Origin: Argopecten irradians
Lineage: Eukaryota; Mollusca; Bivalvia; Pectinida; Pectinidae
NCBI RefSeq assembly: GCF_041381155.1
Contig: NC_091134.1
Coordinates: 67,498,469-67,562,468 of the forward strand
Direction: 5' to 3'
Length of the DNA: 64,000 nucleotides
The notes beneath the pieces are model-generated. The model searched no databases, was not told the origin of the DNA, and saw only the letters and a list, made by a program, of their open reading frames with translations. Made by a program: the position numbers and the translations under genes. Position 1 is the first letter of the stretch. Each line of letters begins with the position of its first letter. This document shows, piece after piece, positions 1 to 11,831 of this stretch.

Positions 1-538
1 TAGCGGTGAACGGGCGGTGAACCGGCATGGACAAAGCAGAAATGACAGTGTTTTTCAGATTAAATATATTGATGAAGCCATGATACAGATAATTATTAGT
101 TTGCTTACGAAATTTCAAGTAGTTTGTGCATATTTTTTCCTAAAAGTGATTAAAAAAATCGACAATATTTTGAGTATTTCCAACAGAGAAAATCGCCCAT
201 TTTCTGACCTAAAAACGTTTCTATTAATTTTTGAAGTCCTCATGTCGAATAATATTTGGGAATGATAGCATCACTGTGTATTTTGATTCATTCTGAATCG
301 GCTATATAACCAAAACATTTCTCAAAAATAAACATGAAAGTAAATAAATCCAACTTTAAAACGTATTAATTTATCAATCAACACTAAAAACTTCAAAAAG
401 TGCCATTTAGATGGTGCATACAATTGACAGATGTTGCAACAATGTTCGTGTTAAACATTGTATACTTTCCTCATGGAAGCATGATGATGCAGTCTACTAG
501 TTTGCATGTGGTAAAGGGTTAAACGACTTCTTGAAAAT
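1..538. other. No gene seen; AT-rich intron or intergenic DNA
   Basis: AT-rich sequence without recognisable exons. An 82-codon open frame on the + strand near the start has no recognisable similarity or splice signals. The upstream DAGL exon that should carry the lipase nucleophile region is not visible here and presumably lies left of the window. Confidence 0.5.
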
Positions 539-862
539 AACTAGGAGCCCTAGAGACCTGATATTGGGCCTGTGACATGCTGACATGAAGAGCTACCAAG
601 TTTGTTCAAATGAATGACCTTGACCTTCTTCCAAGGTTACAGTGGTCAAATAGGCTAAAATCTTAAAGTCTTGAAATATTTTTTTGTGAATATTGGGCCT
701 GTGACATGCTGGGATGAAGGGCTACCATATTTGTTTTAAAAAAATGACCTTGATCTTCATTCAAGATCACAGGGGTCAAAATGTCTGAAATCTTTAAACA
801 ATTATGTTGTATTGTGCCAATAATCAGATGACCCTTAAGGCCCATGGGCCTCTTGTTCTTTT
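539..862 (+). repeat. Truncated dispersed repeat (AGCTNACCTG-type family, 3' part)
   Basis: Two internal subrepeats begin with a 'gatattgggcctgtgaca'-like phrase and contain 'aatgaccttga', followed by the family end 'aaggcccatgggcctcttgt'. The same phrases occur in the longer copy at 11115-11831. The 5' hairpin end is missing, so this is a 5'-truncated copy. Unclassified, but of a type abundant in bivalve genomes. Confidence 0.65.
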
Positions 863-1198
863 CATTCTGTATTTCCATTTAAGATTTTTTTTGTGAGCAT
901 TATGCTGAATTATGTAATGGAAGAAAAAGGGAGATAAACCTAGCCGTAAAGGTGCTGTCTTGTTGAAATCAGGCATTGTATGAAATTTTAGGTCACAAGA
1001 TTTAAGTAAATGCATAATTCAAAATAATTTAATGGGTTCTTTAAATGAAAATTCTAGCTAGGAAATAATTAGAATAGAGAATTACTTATCTTTTGACATA
1101 CATTTGTCTTACCATGCATAGATTTTTATTTTTTGAAAATTGATACATGTAACAGTAATACTTCTTTATCTTGTAATGAAGACACTCTATTCAGGATT
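863..1198. other. No feature seen
   Basis: AT-rich spacer between the truncated repeat and the TTAA-flanked element; probably intronic to the DAGL gene. Confidence 0.5.
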
Positions 1199-3669
1199 TT
1201 AAAGGATTTGTGCAGTCAAAAATGATAATTTCAGTTTATGCTTGAAATGGCTTTATTAGACCATGTAGAAACCTCTTCGTGCCATGCGCGACCGGAATAA
1301 CCTGTAAACCGCCGATATCGAGGTCAAATTTTCTGACCACCCGATTATGCATATTTTCTAGCTCTAAACCGTGTGACGTCATAATAGTCCGTGGCTTATA
1401 GCTGTACTATAACTGATGTGCTATCACTTACATCGACGGTCACAGGAAAAGCCGATCAAAGATTTTTTATGATTACTTTTGAGTGAAGTTAATCGTACAA
1501 TAACTTTGGCTCGAATATTTATAACTAAAAGAGTGAAATTTGATGTTTCAAATATTCTAATTTATGCTCTAATAGCAGGTATCTTCGTGTAATAATGAAA
1601 AAAAATCCACACAGAAATAAAAGTTTCAGATTTTTTTTGTCGAGGAGTTCAGCAACGAATAGGCTTTATTTAGATAATATTTTCCTGTAGTCTGTATCTT
1701 TGATACATTGTGAATTGCAAAGTTTGTGACTGTAAAATGAAATTTTACGTAACAATTTAAGAAATCCTTGATTAAAGCATCAAGGATATGATGCTTGACA
1801 TACGTACACACCGATGATTGATCATTACAAACATTGTGTTGTGTGTTGCTAACCGAATAAATCGAGATACATTTATTTCAATGACCGTAAAATGTTTCAA
1901 CATGTGGTAGAAAGAATTTACTTTTGATATTATAAAAGATCAAATAATTGAGATATTAAGCAAAACAAACTATTTTTTCAGACCGTGCGGTCGCATTCAA
2001 TTTTTAATCGATATACGAGTAGAATCACCAATATTATAGATATATAATTAGCCATGCCTTTGGTTTGATGGTTATGTAATACCTTGACCAGGATGTTGTT
2101 TACCCGTACACAACGCCATTCATCGAACTCACCTGTAATTATCTGGCCGCGGGCAATTTGCTATTCGGTGGACTATATCGGGTATTTGCTATTGTCTTAC
2201 TGTCAATCAGGTTAGGACATCCGTTAACTGGATTGTGATTTGAATTATGGAAACCCCGTACATCTATGCTCTAGGTTTTTTGTTGTCACCTCCATTTTTT
2301 AAAATGAAGATGTAAAAGCAAATGGAAGTAAAATATACCTGATCATACCTAGGAATATATATTACATACACATATATATATATGTCGTACACAGGTAAAA
2401 CAAAAATGGAAGGTGACTTATTCAGAAACAAAAATGGTTCTAAGAACTATTTCAACTAAAGGTTTAACCTTGAAAATTATTCCAGTCTAGAACTGTAATT
2501 ACGGAATCGTGGCATATAGAAATCTCCCGTAATTTCTAAGGTATTAGTAAAAATTCTAAGCATGTATTTTCACCGTTTCGAATCTACATGTTTAGTCATA
2601 CAAGAAGGGTTACAACATTATCACACTAAATATGCTTATTTAAATATCACTTAGTATATTTTTAAAAAGATACAAGATATTATATCTATTTATAATGCCT
2701 GTATACAAGTAATTTCAATTTTCATTTGAACACTTTATGTGGTTACTTTTTGGATTATACGATAAATGTTCATATATCATACTATTAAATCTCTGTATGA
2801 TATACAAAACGGTCGACAATGAATATACTATTTTAAGGATTTAGTTTAATTTTGAAATAATGAATTTAAATCTACACTTAAACTGTGATTTAGGAACATA
2901 TATCAGAAATACCATTGATGTATTTCTGCTTTTTAGTAAACGTTATGGATAAAGTTTCAAAGGCAACAATATAGATATACATATTATTTTCGGTATAAGT
3001 TCGGTACTGTTACTCCAATATCACATAACTGATAGCCGTCCACATTTTATTTTTACTCAAAAACTGTGCCATGTTTGCATCGTTATAAAAGAAGTTTGAA
3101 ATAAAAACACGGATTCTAGATATATTCATGCCAAATTTTGGGATTTTACTCGTAAAAAGATAGTGTTACATTATACTGTTTTTTATTACACTGGAATTTA
3201 CATCAAATGCTTTCTAAATTTCAGTCCAGACTGATCCGAACATCATTTTGATATCGCTATCAAATTGGACTGATTATCTAATCTAAAGTTAGATATATGC
3301 TTTTCTGAATTTTTTAAGTGGTGTAAATGGAATGTTTTGAAACTGAAAATATCTACATCATAAAGCTAGAATAACCATTTACTCGAAAAACTCAAATTGT
3401 AGATCTAACGTATACGTATATATGCTGTATACATGTATAGTAATAGGCTTACCTTGTGTAGCCGCGGACTACTCTGACATCACAAGACCACGTGACCACC
3501 TAGCTCATTATCTCTGAAACGTAGTCGACACTACCCGTAAATCACGACCAAAACCAACCGATAGCGCTAAAAGATAGGCGATTCGTTGGGTGGGACTTAA
3601 TTTTTCATTCATCCAGAGCAGTATCCTGACGTATTCCAAAAAAAAATTTTGGCTGCACAAATCCTTTAA
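1199..3669. mobile_element. 2.47-kb non-autonomous DNA transposon, TTAA target site
   Basis: The left end reads TTAA then AGGATTTGTGCAGTCAAAA. The right end is its inverse (ttttggctgcacaaatcct then TTAA), one mismatch over about 19 bases. Similarity continues subterminally: 'gtcataatagtccgtggct' near 1378 against the inverse of 'agccgcggactactctgac' near 3459. TTAA duplication is typical of piggyBac-like elements. No transposase frame is present inside, so it would depend on enzyme in trans. It sits in the DAGL intron just upstream of the exon at 3713. Confidence 0.75.
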
Positions 3670-3712
3670 AGCTATATACAAGTTGTGCTATATAATACAT
3701 TCCCTTTTACAG

Positions 3713-3781
3713 TGATGTGTGTGTAGAAGAGACCAAATCCTTTATAACATCTGTGGTGGTAGGAAAAGATGTTGTTCCACG
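3713..3781 (+). CDS. DAGL: DAGL exon with catalytic Asp block
   Basis: The acceptor 'cccttttacag' precedes it and the donor 'gtatgt' follows. It encodes DVCVEETKSFITSVVVGKD plus VVPR; it starts with the last base of a codon and ends after two codon bases. The Asp in GKDVVPR is in the position of the lipase triad aspartate of this family. Confidence 0.88.
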
Positions 3782-6700
3782 GTATGTTACTGGTTTCTCA
3801 ATTTTCTGCCTGGATTTACATATACATGTACAGTAAAACAGGCCACCTCATATATTGTAATTTAAAACATTTTCAGTTAGTGCCAAATATGTTATTTGAA
3901 TCATTTAGATAAAAAATTTCCTATTGCACTTGCATTACCAAATAATAAATTTTCTGATAAGACTAGTATAAAAAATTAGAATTAAGGTTATGACTGTTTT
4001 TGTCTTCTTGTTCATTCTTTTATAATAGGTATGGAAAATAAACTTGTGTATTTGAAGGTAACTATTGCTAACATGTTCATAAAAATTTGTGATTTCCAGA
4101 AGTGATCATGTGAATGAGTTACAAACTAGTATTATCACATGACCGCCATGATAATGAAGGTATTGATTTTCTTGTATTTCAGGATTGGTTTATCCCAGCT
4201 GGAGGTTTTAAGAACAGATTTAATTAATGTAATAAAAAACAGCACACAGCCCAAGGTGAGAACAGATAACAAATATAACAACACTATATGATTTTAGAGG
4301 TTATATCACTGACTTTAAAAGAGGAAGGCATGTACATCTAGCATTGCTCATATGTATCCTTCCAATCTATTCCATTTTCAATATAAAAACTTTCCCCAGA
4401 ATCTACCAATTAAATGTGATTTTCCTCAAACCCCTAATCAGTATCATGTCCAGTTGTGGAGATCTTTACTTGTTTTCTTTGGATTATGTATTGAAGATAT
4501 TGTACTCTGATTGATGGATTTCATTTCACACTGAATCAAAGACATTGATGATTTAACAACATTTTTAGGTCACCTGAGACGAAGTCTCAAGTGACCTATT
4601 CTAATCGCCTTTTGTCCGTCGTCGCCCGTCGTATGTCCCTAAACAATTTACATTTTCCACTGAAGCAAATTCAATGAAATTTTGCACAAACCTTTTAAGG
4701 CATAAGGCCAATCAAAATTGTGAATTATAAGATCCCCACCCCCTGGGGGCTGTGGGAGGGGCCAAAAGGGGTAAAATTGACTATAATTTCAAAAATCTTC
4801 TTCTCCACTCACAGATGTGATGGAATCAAATAATCTTCACAGATAGAAAGGTCTAAAGGTCCTTTACTAAAATTGTGAATTATATGACCCTGGGGTCACA
4901 GATTTCCCCTTGGGGAGGGGGTTAAGTTTACTATAGTTTATATAGGGAAAACACATTTTTGAGCATTATTTGGTCATTTGTAAATGGAAATGAGTCAAAT
5001 GTTGTCAGAATTATCTCTGTGAAATGGCCATTGAATCCTATTAACAAATTTTCCATGACGGACTCCCAGGGGCCTTAGGGTTGGGGCCAAAAGGGGTCAA
5101 ATAAGCTAAAACTTCAAAAATCTTCTTCTGATCTTCTGGAACTGGTAGAATCAAATACTCTTCTTAAGGTCCTTTACAAAAAATTTGTGAATTATATGAC
5201 CCTGGGGAGGGGGTCAAGTTTACTATAGTTTATATAGGAAAAACACATTTATGAATGTTATCTGCTTATTTTTCATAGGAAATTAGTCAAACTGTGTTAG
5301 AATTATTAGCCTGAGATAGCATTTTACCGTCATATCCATATTGGTCCTGGCCGACCCCCAGGGACCAGAGGGGCGGGGCCAAAAAGGGTCAAAATGGCTA
5401 AAACTTCAAAAATCTTCTTCTGAGTTCACAGATTTGATGGAACCAAATACTCTTCACAGATTGGAAGGTCTTAAGGCCCTTTACAAAAATTGTGAATTTC
5501 ATGGCCCTGGGATCTCAGATTTTCCCCTGGGGAGGGGGTCAAATTTACTATAGTCTATATAGGAAAAACACATTTATGAACATTATTTGCTTGGTTTTAA
5601 TAGGAAATGAGTTAAACTGGTTTAGAATTATTAGCCTGAAATAGCATTTTAACACCATATCCATATTGGTCCTGGCTGACCCCCAGAGACCAGAGGGGCG
5701 GGGCCAAAATGGGTCAAAATGGCTATTATTTCAAAAATCTTCTTCTGAATTCACATGTTTGATGGAACCAAATAATCTCCATAGATTAAAAAGTGAAATT
5801 TATAAAATCACTGACACTGACTGACTTCTAGTTTGGTTTTGTTGTTTAACGTTAGCAAAGCAAATTGGAATTTTAAGCATAAGGTTTGGTAACATAATAC
5901 ACTAACTATCAAAATGAAAAACAAAAAATAAAAATTCTAATACGAAAGTTCAACTTTAAAGTTTATTTTGATTCGTAAATAATTTTTATAGATTTGAACC
6001 AACTTTACAATGCTCTTTCTGTAGCAGCACTCAGGTGACCGTCAAGGCCTCTTGGGCCTCTTGTCTAATTAAGAATCCACTGATATGATGTTCTCAGAAG
6101 TTGAAATTGTTAACTCTCTATCCATGTAAAGAATATATTAAGTTTAAACAATGAGATATACTTTCTCAGAAAAAAGCTATCACAAAAGCTTTCTTTGTGT
6201 GAACAAGTTTTAAGGAGCATGACTAATATTGACCTAGCGAACAAAGCCCCCTCTCGGCGATAAGCCCTCTCCCCTTTTTTATCAAGTCTTTTAGGGTCAA
6301 ATCTGGCAACAAGCCCCTTCCCTCTTTTCCAATTACATCTGCTTGCAACTTCGTTCTGAAAAAACATTGATATATGGAGATCACTCTGACTTTGGTATAG
6401 CAACTAACAATGGTTTGTAACACATTTCAGTGGAAGATAATTGCCCGAGGATTATGTTGTGGGACAGAAGAAGCAGAGAATCTGAGTGCATCAGACATAC
6501 AGCTGGAGATAGAGAGAGACAATACTGCCCATCCTCTAGACTCTCAGATTGGTCTATCTACACACCACCCCCTGTACCCTCCCGGCAAGATCATCCATGT
6601 GGTCAGGAGTCACCCTCGCGGTAAAAAGTAAGGCACAGACAAGTATTGTCAGTTCACAGGCAAAAATGTCCAGAAATTGACCAGAAAAATCTATTTCATG

Positions 6701-8926
6701 ATTTGATATCAATGGTCACTTTCTAGTCAACTCCATGTCAAGATTTTGTAAATATAATATTTGGTAATGGATTTGCCATTGTAAAACATTTAATACATTT
6801 CATGATTTTGACATTGCTATCATTTTAGTTTTCGAATATGTTGGAGGGATTAAATTTTGCTGGAATTGAAAAGTCACAAAACACTGTTTTGGTCTTGAAA
6901 GACTCAAAAATGGTGGAAGTGAACATGGAATGTTATTTGTATATGATATTGTCTCTGATATACAGAGGTACATTAAATTGGTCAGTGCTTATTTGATAAA
7001 ATACTCAAATTTTTAAAGCTGTACATGTTCTTCAGCATTTTCTGCACCTAGATTGTGTATGGCAATTGTATTGGTTTAGAGATTCTTTCTAAATTGTATC
7101 AAGTCCGATTGTAACATTTTTCATAGAATTTTATTGCTTTGTTACGTTCAATCGTTTCTGGAGAGATGATGTGACCTATTTCCAGGAAGCGTTTGTGTGG
7201 ATCAGGGGAGCCTGTGTTCCAGGCCGTGTGGGCACACAACACCAGCTTTGACGAAGTTCTCGTCTCTCCTACAATGATCAACGATCACATGCCAGACAAT
7301 GTTATGGACGCCTTAGAGAAAGTACCACTATTATTACATCCCATGGTCAGATAGACTATAAAAATATCAATTAAATATTCACTTGGCATATTATCAAAAA
7401 CAAATTACTGATCTGCTTAAAGATAAGGAGTTGTCGAAATTGGACTTCAATATTTACACACAAAACTTCAAATGTTACTATCAAATGTAAATGGTGAGGT
7501 ACCGTTAAAGCAAGTTTGAGTGAATGTCAGCTGTATTTATTGAAAAAATGTCATTTACTTCAGTTTCCTTGCATTATATTACTTATGTATGCTTTATTTG
7601 GTACGAATAATGGAAATCAAATTGAAAGTAGAAACTGTCAAGAAGTATTACTTGTTAATTGTGATATTTTTGTTGAAGGTTTTGATAAATGTGGCACCAC
7701 CAAAACCAAACCGTACATTAACGGAGGCTGAGAGAAAAGCCTTCCTTCAAAAGCGCTCGCCATCTGTAGAATCTGGGAATTCCAATAACAAACTGATAAT
7801 ACAGGAGGACTTTACGATTGGTAAAACAGCCCCAGTGTGTAACCAGTTACCATTATACAAACCGCAACGTCAGCCTCTACCCCCTCTCTTCTCCTGGGAC
7901 CACGCTGCCGAGGAACACCGATTCCTGTTGGATAAGGATTTCCTTTATCCTGGGGACCCTGGAAAACAGGAGTTATATCTCGATCTCGGTAATGATCCTA
8001 TCACTGCACCACTGGCTAGTCCAGAAACTTTATCAGAAATATCTAGTGTCGGAAGTGCTTTGAGTCGAATTGGCAGCTTGAACAAGGATAACAAACGTCG
8101 CTCCATTATAATTCCTCAGGTGCTGGAGACAATTCAGCAATCACCAGTGAGTAAAAATAAAGTGGGAGACTTCCCTCCAGTGACAGAACCGAAACATCTT
8201 AACGGCCAGGTAAATAAAACATCACAGGTCGGTAATTGTATACATATTAAAACTGATGTGGTTATTGAAAGTCCTCCAAAAATTCGCCATGAACCAGATA
8301 AAAATACAACTAAGAGTGTGAATGATTCACTTGTGCCACTGCTTTGTGATAGTACAGACCAAGAAAATTGTGATATTGTTGGCAACGGTTCACCAGAATT
8401 CCAGGATAAAGTCTACAACCGACATTCCCCAGTTGATGGAAACCAATATGAGTACGGCAATCCGAACCTGCATTACTCTGCGGGAGGGATAGGCTACCCC
8501 CACGGTACAGGTGCCTACCACCCCCCAAACTGTACTGTTAACTCTGACGGGGTCTGTACTGAGTGTATGAAGCATTCCCTGTCAGATATACATTCACCAC
8601 AGGAGGAGGATCCAATCATCAAATGCTCCCAGTCTGAGTCACAGTTACTGCATCTGTCTGCGAGGTTTGTGATGAAACGTTCGACGGAGCAGAGAGACAT
8701 TGCTCACCTAGGGGACAGTATGGAAGTGTTTGATGGTGAGGGTGCACCCCTTGAGTCACAACAAACTGTACATAGATCTCGCTTACTTCTCAAAGGAACC
8801 AATCCAGTTATGTCTGAAGGAACACAGGCTAGCACAAATTCTCTAGAAGATGATTCTGATAGGCGCCTGTCTTCATCTCACTCCGACGAGGTCTTTGACT
8901 TACCATTGGAAGAAACAGATGTATGA
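3713..8926 (+). CDS. DAGL: sn1-specific diacylglycerol lipase (DAGL family), 3' five exons, partial
   Basis: DAGL enzymes hydrolyse diacylglycerol at sn-1, releasing 2-arachidonoylglycerol at membranes. The coding exons are 3713-3781, 4183-4255, 6431-6627, 7186-7321 and 7679-8926; all have AG/GT borders and the joined frame stays open. The family block GKDVVPRIGLSQLE carries the lipase aspartate region; YPPGKIIHVV carries the presumed catalytic histidine; DHMPDNVMDAL follows. The Ser nucleophile exon and the N-terminal membrane domain lie left of the window. The last exon encodes a 415-aa tail, mostly low-complexity and Ser/Pro-rich, like the long tail of DAGL-alpha rather than the short one of vertebrate DAGL-beta. 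VVPRIGLSQLE looks alpha-like and DHMPD beta-like, so the paralogue is undecided. An exact PPxxF Homer motif is not seen in the tail (only LPPLF). Confidence 0.9.
4183..4255 (+). CDS. DAGL: DAGL exon, IGLSQLE...QPK
   Basis: Acceptor 'tgtatttcag', donor 'gtgaga'. The first base completes the Arg codon of the previous exon, and the frame reads IGLSQLEVLRTDLINVI then KNSTQPK, matching the DAGL alpha-helical segment after the Asp block. Confidence 0.88.
4567..6064 (+). repeat. Hairpin-ended dispersed repeat, about 1.5 kb (AGGTCACCTG family), copy 1
   Basis: It begins with a perfect hairpin: AGGTCAC and GAGAC on the left arm, GTCTC and GTGACCT on the right. It continues with 'cgtcgtcgcccgtcg'-like sequence, then several roughly 350-400-bp internal subrepeats with 'ggggccaaaaggggtcaaa' and 'cttcaaaaatcttcttctg'. 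It ends 'caggtgaccgtcaaggcc' then 'tcttgggcctcttgt'. It lies within a DAGL intron in the same orientation as the gene. No protein-coding frame is visible; class unknown. A second copy lies at 12931-14325. Confidence 0.8.
6431..6627 (+). CDS. DAGL: DAGL exon with catalytic His block
   Basis: Acceptor 'acatttcag', donor 'gtaagg'. It encodes WKIIARGLCCGTEEAENL through HPLYPPGKIIHVVRSHPRG. The His in IIHVV matches the third residue of the lipase triad as assigned in mammalian DAGLs. The exon ends after two bases of a Lys codon. Confidence 0.9.
7186..7321 (+). CDS. DAGL: DAGL exon, end of the catalytic domain
   Basis: Acceptor 'cctatttccag', donor 'gtacca'. It encodes KRLCGSGEPVFQAVWAHN then the family motif SPTMINDHMPDNVMDAL and EK. 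The first base completes the split Lys codon and the exon ends on a codon boundary. Confidence 0.88.
7679..8926 (+). CDS. DAGL: DAGL terminal exon, 415-aa cytoplasmic tail
   Basis: Acceptor 'atttttgttgaag', in phase 0. The tail starts VLINVAPPKPNRTLTEAER and ends EVFDLPLEETDV, stop at 8924-8926. It is rich in Ser, Pro and acidic residues with no predicted membrane segment, and contains basic-Ser patches such as KDNKRRSI that could be phosphorylation sites. The open frame continues upstream to 7589, but the splice site and family alignment place the exon start at 7679. Confidence 0.88.
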   Translation, partial: VLINVAPPKPNRTLTEAERKAFLQKRSPSVESGNSNNKLIIQEDFTIGKTAPVCNQLPLYKPQRQPLPPLFSWDHAAEEHRFLLDKDFLYPGDPGKQELYLDLGNDPITAPLASPETLSEISSVGSALSRIGSLNKDNKRRSIIIPQVLETIQQSPVSKNKVGDFPPVTEPKHLNGQVNKTSQVGNCIHIKTDVVIESPPKIRHEPDKNTTKSVNDSLVPLLCDSTDQENCDIVGNGSPEFQDKVYNRHSPVDGNQYEYGNPNLHYSAGGIGYPHGTGAYHPPNCTVNSDGVCTECMKHSLSDIHSPQEEDPIIKCSQSESQLLHLSARFVMKRSTEQRDIAHLGDSMEVFDGEGAPLESQQTVHRSRLLLKGTNPVMSEGTQASTNSLEDDSDRRLSSSHSDEVFDLPLEETDV

Positions 8927-9330
8927 TATTATTTGGTGCTATGTGTTGATTTTGCATCTCATTATATATTTTACAATTATGAGTAGAGTTTTGAATAGTA
9001 TATTTATTTTTCCCTAGGTATTTCACATTTAAATTGAGGTTCGAATATGAGTGTTTTTTCTTCAGGTGTTTTTCAATTAAATTAAGAATTTTGGATAAGA
9101 ATAGAATGCTTATTTTGTTGAGAAAATTTTGTCCTATGTATTTTGCAGTTATAAAGTGTATTTTGACTTGTTTAAGATACTTCCATTATGTGTTTTTATA
9201 TGTTGCATATCATAATTTTGTTCATGGTTCTGATATACACTTTACCCCCACCCCGTATGTATTACCTCATGTTGATGATAATTTTGTTAAGTTTAGAAAG
9301 GGTTTTAGGATAACTTTTCCATTTTCGTGC
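8927..9330 (+). other. Probable DAGL 3' UTR, proximal part
   Basis: AT-rich sequence directly after the stop codon. It holds a 103-codon open frame (9034-9345) with no recognisable similarity, taken as fortuitous. It leads into the 92-bp tandem repeat. Confidence 0.5.
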
Positions 9331-10047
9331 TGTTATACAAGATAGTTATAGAAAGGAGTTGAACTTGAAGCAAGGCTATGATTTCTATTCTCTGTAGCTT
9401 TATAACATTTCCATCTGCATGCTGTTATACAAGATAGTTATAGAAAGGAGTTGACCTTGAAGCAAGGCTATGATTTCTATTCTCTGTAGCTTTATAACAT
9501 TTCCATCTGCATGCTGTTATACAAGATAGTTATAGAAAGGAGTTGACCTTGAAGCAAGGCTATGATTTCAATTCTCTGTAGCTTTATAACATTTCCATCT
9601 GCATGCTGTTATACAAGATAGTTATAGAAAGGAGTTGACCTTGAAGCAAGGCTATGATTTCTATTCTCTGTAGCTTTATAACATTTCCATCTGCATGCTG
9701 TTATACAAGATAGTTATAGAAAGGAGTTGACCTTGAAGCAAGGCTATGATTTCAATTCTCTGTAGCTTTATAACATTTCCATCTGCATGCTGTTATACAA
9801 GATAGTTATAGAAAGGAGTTGACCTTGAAGCAAGGCTATGATTTCAATTCTCTGTAGCTTTATAACATTTCCATCTGCATGCTGTTATACAAGATAGTTA
9901 GAGAAAGGAGTTGACCTTGAAGCAAGGCTATGATTTCAATTCTCTGTAGCTTTATAACATTTCCATCTGCATGCTGTTATACAAGATAGTTATAGAAAGG
10001 AGTTGACCTTGAAGCAAGGCTATGATTTCAATTCTCTGTAGCTTTAT
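9331..10047. repeat. 92-bp minisatellite, about 7.8 copies
   Basis: The phrase 'tgttatacaagatagttata' starts copies at 9331, 9423, 9515, 9607, 9699, 9791, 9883 and 9975, exactly 92 bases apart. Copies are nearly identical, differing at a few sites such as 'ttctattctc' or 'ttcaattctc'. The array lies between the DAGL stop and the first good poly(A) signal, so it is probably in the 3' UTR. Confidence 0.95.
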
Positions 10048-10076
10048 TTGGTAAATGCACTATCACTAACACTTAA

Positions 10077-10082
10077 AATAAA
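10077..10082 (+). promoter_or_regulatory. Candidate poly(A) signal of DAGL
   Basis: AATAAA about 1.15 kb after the DAGL stop and 30 bases beyond the 92-bp array. Other A/T-rich hexamers exist nearby, so its use is inferred. Confidence 0.4.
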
Positions 10083-11114
10083 CAGCTGAAAAAATTCAAG
10101 TTCACATGAAACTTGGAAACTTGAATGTGCTGTATGAAACAAGCAAGTCTATTAACATAGATTTAGAAAATACTCTAAATGCAGTATAATATATAGTAAT
10201 ATTTTGGAATCTTACAACTAAAAGAGGAATACATTTAGTTTCTTTTTCTATCATTTTCCAGTATTCACACGGAATTATGTAATTTTGATAATAGCACATA
10301 TTAGATATACTTTATTGTAATCAACTCCCTAACGTTTTATTGTCTGAAAAGCAACAACGATAAAGTGGGATTAAACAGAGGCTTATGTCTGAGCCCTTGC
10401 ATAAATATCAGCTTGTGGTATGTATTGCAGTATATCTGTAGTGCTTTAATGACTTTCATGACAAGAATCGCCTCTGATACCAAAGCATGCTGACCTTAAT
10501 ATAAACTTCCAGATTTTGTGTAATTTGAATTTCCAAATCCATAAGTCAGGTCCTATATGACTTTTTATCTGAACGTTATTTTGACAATCTACTTGTCAGT
10601 TATGTGTATATAAATTTCACTTATATAGCTTCAGAAGGTTCAAGAACTTCATTAAGAAGAGATGGTAATTTTGATATACATTTTCCCGTATGTTCATTCA
10701 CATTTGAAATCCATCCCTCACTGAATGATTATTTAGTTTTATGATACATGTATAGGTCCGAGTTATTACATTCTAAATGACAATGACTACATCTTGATAC
10801 AAGATTTATCAGCATTTATTGTACCATTTCATGTAAAACTTTCTAACATCTGATGTCTCCTGCTTCATCCTCTGTTTTCCCATCTCATTGGATTGCCTTA
10901 TACATATATCATACAAATTCACACGAATATTTAAACATTTTAAAATAGATTAATGTTAACACCAAACCAAATATTGTACCGGTAACATTTTCTGTTGGTT
11001 ATTCAATCCTTTATGTTAATGCTTTAGTTTAAGTTATTTAATCTAAATCATACAAGATATATATTTACACTACATATTCTTTGTTGATCAATGTTTATGT
11101 CTTAAGGATTTTTT
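10083..11114. other. No gene seen
   Basis: AT-rich intergenic sequence; no exon-like frames, tandem repeats or terminal inverted repeats recognised. Confidence 0.5.
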
Positions 11115-11831
11115 AGCTTACCTGCCCGAAACCTGAAAGGCAAGTGAGTTTATGCTGGTGCGCGGCATCTGTCGTTTGTTGGCTGGTGCGAGCTTTTCCA
11201 TTTAAGTGACTTCTTTTAAGGTACTAAGTGGCTTAAAAACTTTATATTGGAATGAAGAGTTACCAAGTTGGTTCAAATAAATGATATTGACATTCATTCG
11301 AAGTCACAGAGTCAAATAGGCTAAATATTTAGGTTCTTGTCAATGATTGAGAGGCCTAGAGTCCTGATATTGGGGTCTATGGCATGTTGGCATATAAAGG
11401 GCTACAAGTTTGTTCAAATACTGTATGAAATTATCTTTGCATTTATTCAAGGCCACAGGCGCCTTATAGACTAAAACTTTGTTCTTATCATGATCATTAA
11501 CCACCAAGTAAGAGGCCTATATTCCTGATATTCAGCCTACCAATATTTTACTTCATGTCATTGACTTTAAAAGACATGCTGGGATAAAGGACTAACAAAG
11601 TGTTCAAATGAATGACCTTGACCTTCATTAGAAGTTAGAGGGGAAGAATGGGCTATAAAGGGAATAAAGGGTTACAGAGTTTGTTAATCAGTGAGATTGA
11701 CCAACATTTAAAGTTGTATAGGTCAGACATGAAAAAAAATCACATTTGAATCTCATAGCATGGCCTTTAGTATGCACCATGATAACAATTAAATAGCAGG
11801 TGAGTGATTTGGGCCCATTGGGCCTTTTTGT
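11115..11831 (+). repeat. Hairpin-ended dispersed repeat, about 0.7 kb (AGCTTACCTG family)
   Basis: It starts 'agcttacctgcccgaaacct' with a decayed inverse ('caagtgagtt') shortly after, then 'gctggtgcgcggcatctgtc'. Internal subrepeats have 'aatgaccttgaccttcatt' and 'gggctac'. It ends 'caggtgagtgatttgggccc' then 'attgggcctttttgt'. The same family as 539-862, with the same layout as the 1.5-kb repeats at 4567 and 12931. Confidence 0.7.

Noticed and set aside
17..265. 82-codon ORF at the left edge as an upstream DAGL exon
   Set aside because: No match to DAGL sequence, no splice signals in the right phase, and AT-rich composition.
5341..5553. ORFs inside the hairpin-ended repeats (also 13139-13707)
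   Set aside because: They follow the internal subrepeats and contain no recognised domain.
7589..7678. ATG at 7589 as the start of a separate gene
   Set aside because: The frame is open by chance upstream of the acceptor; joined exons align to DAGL across 7321/7679 in phase.
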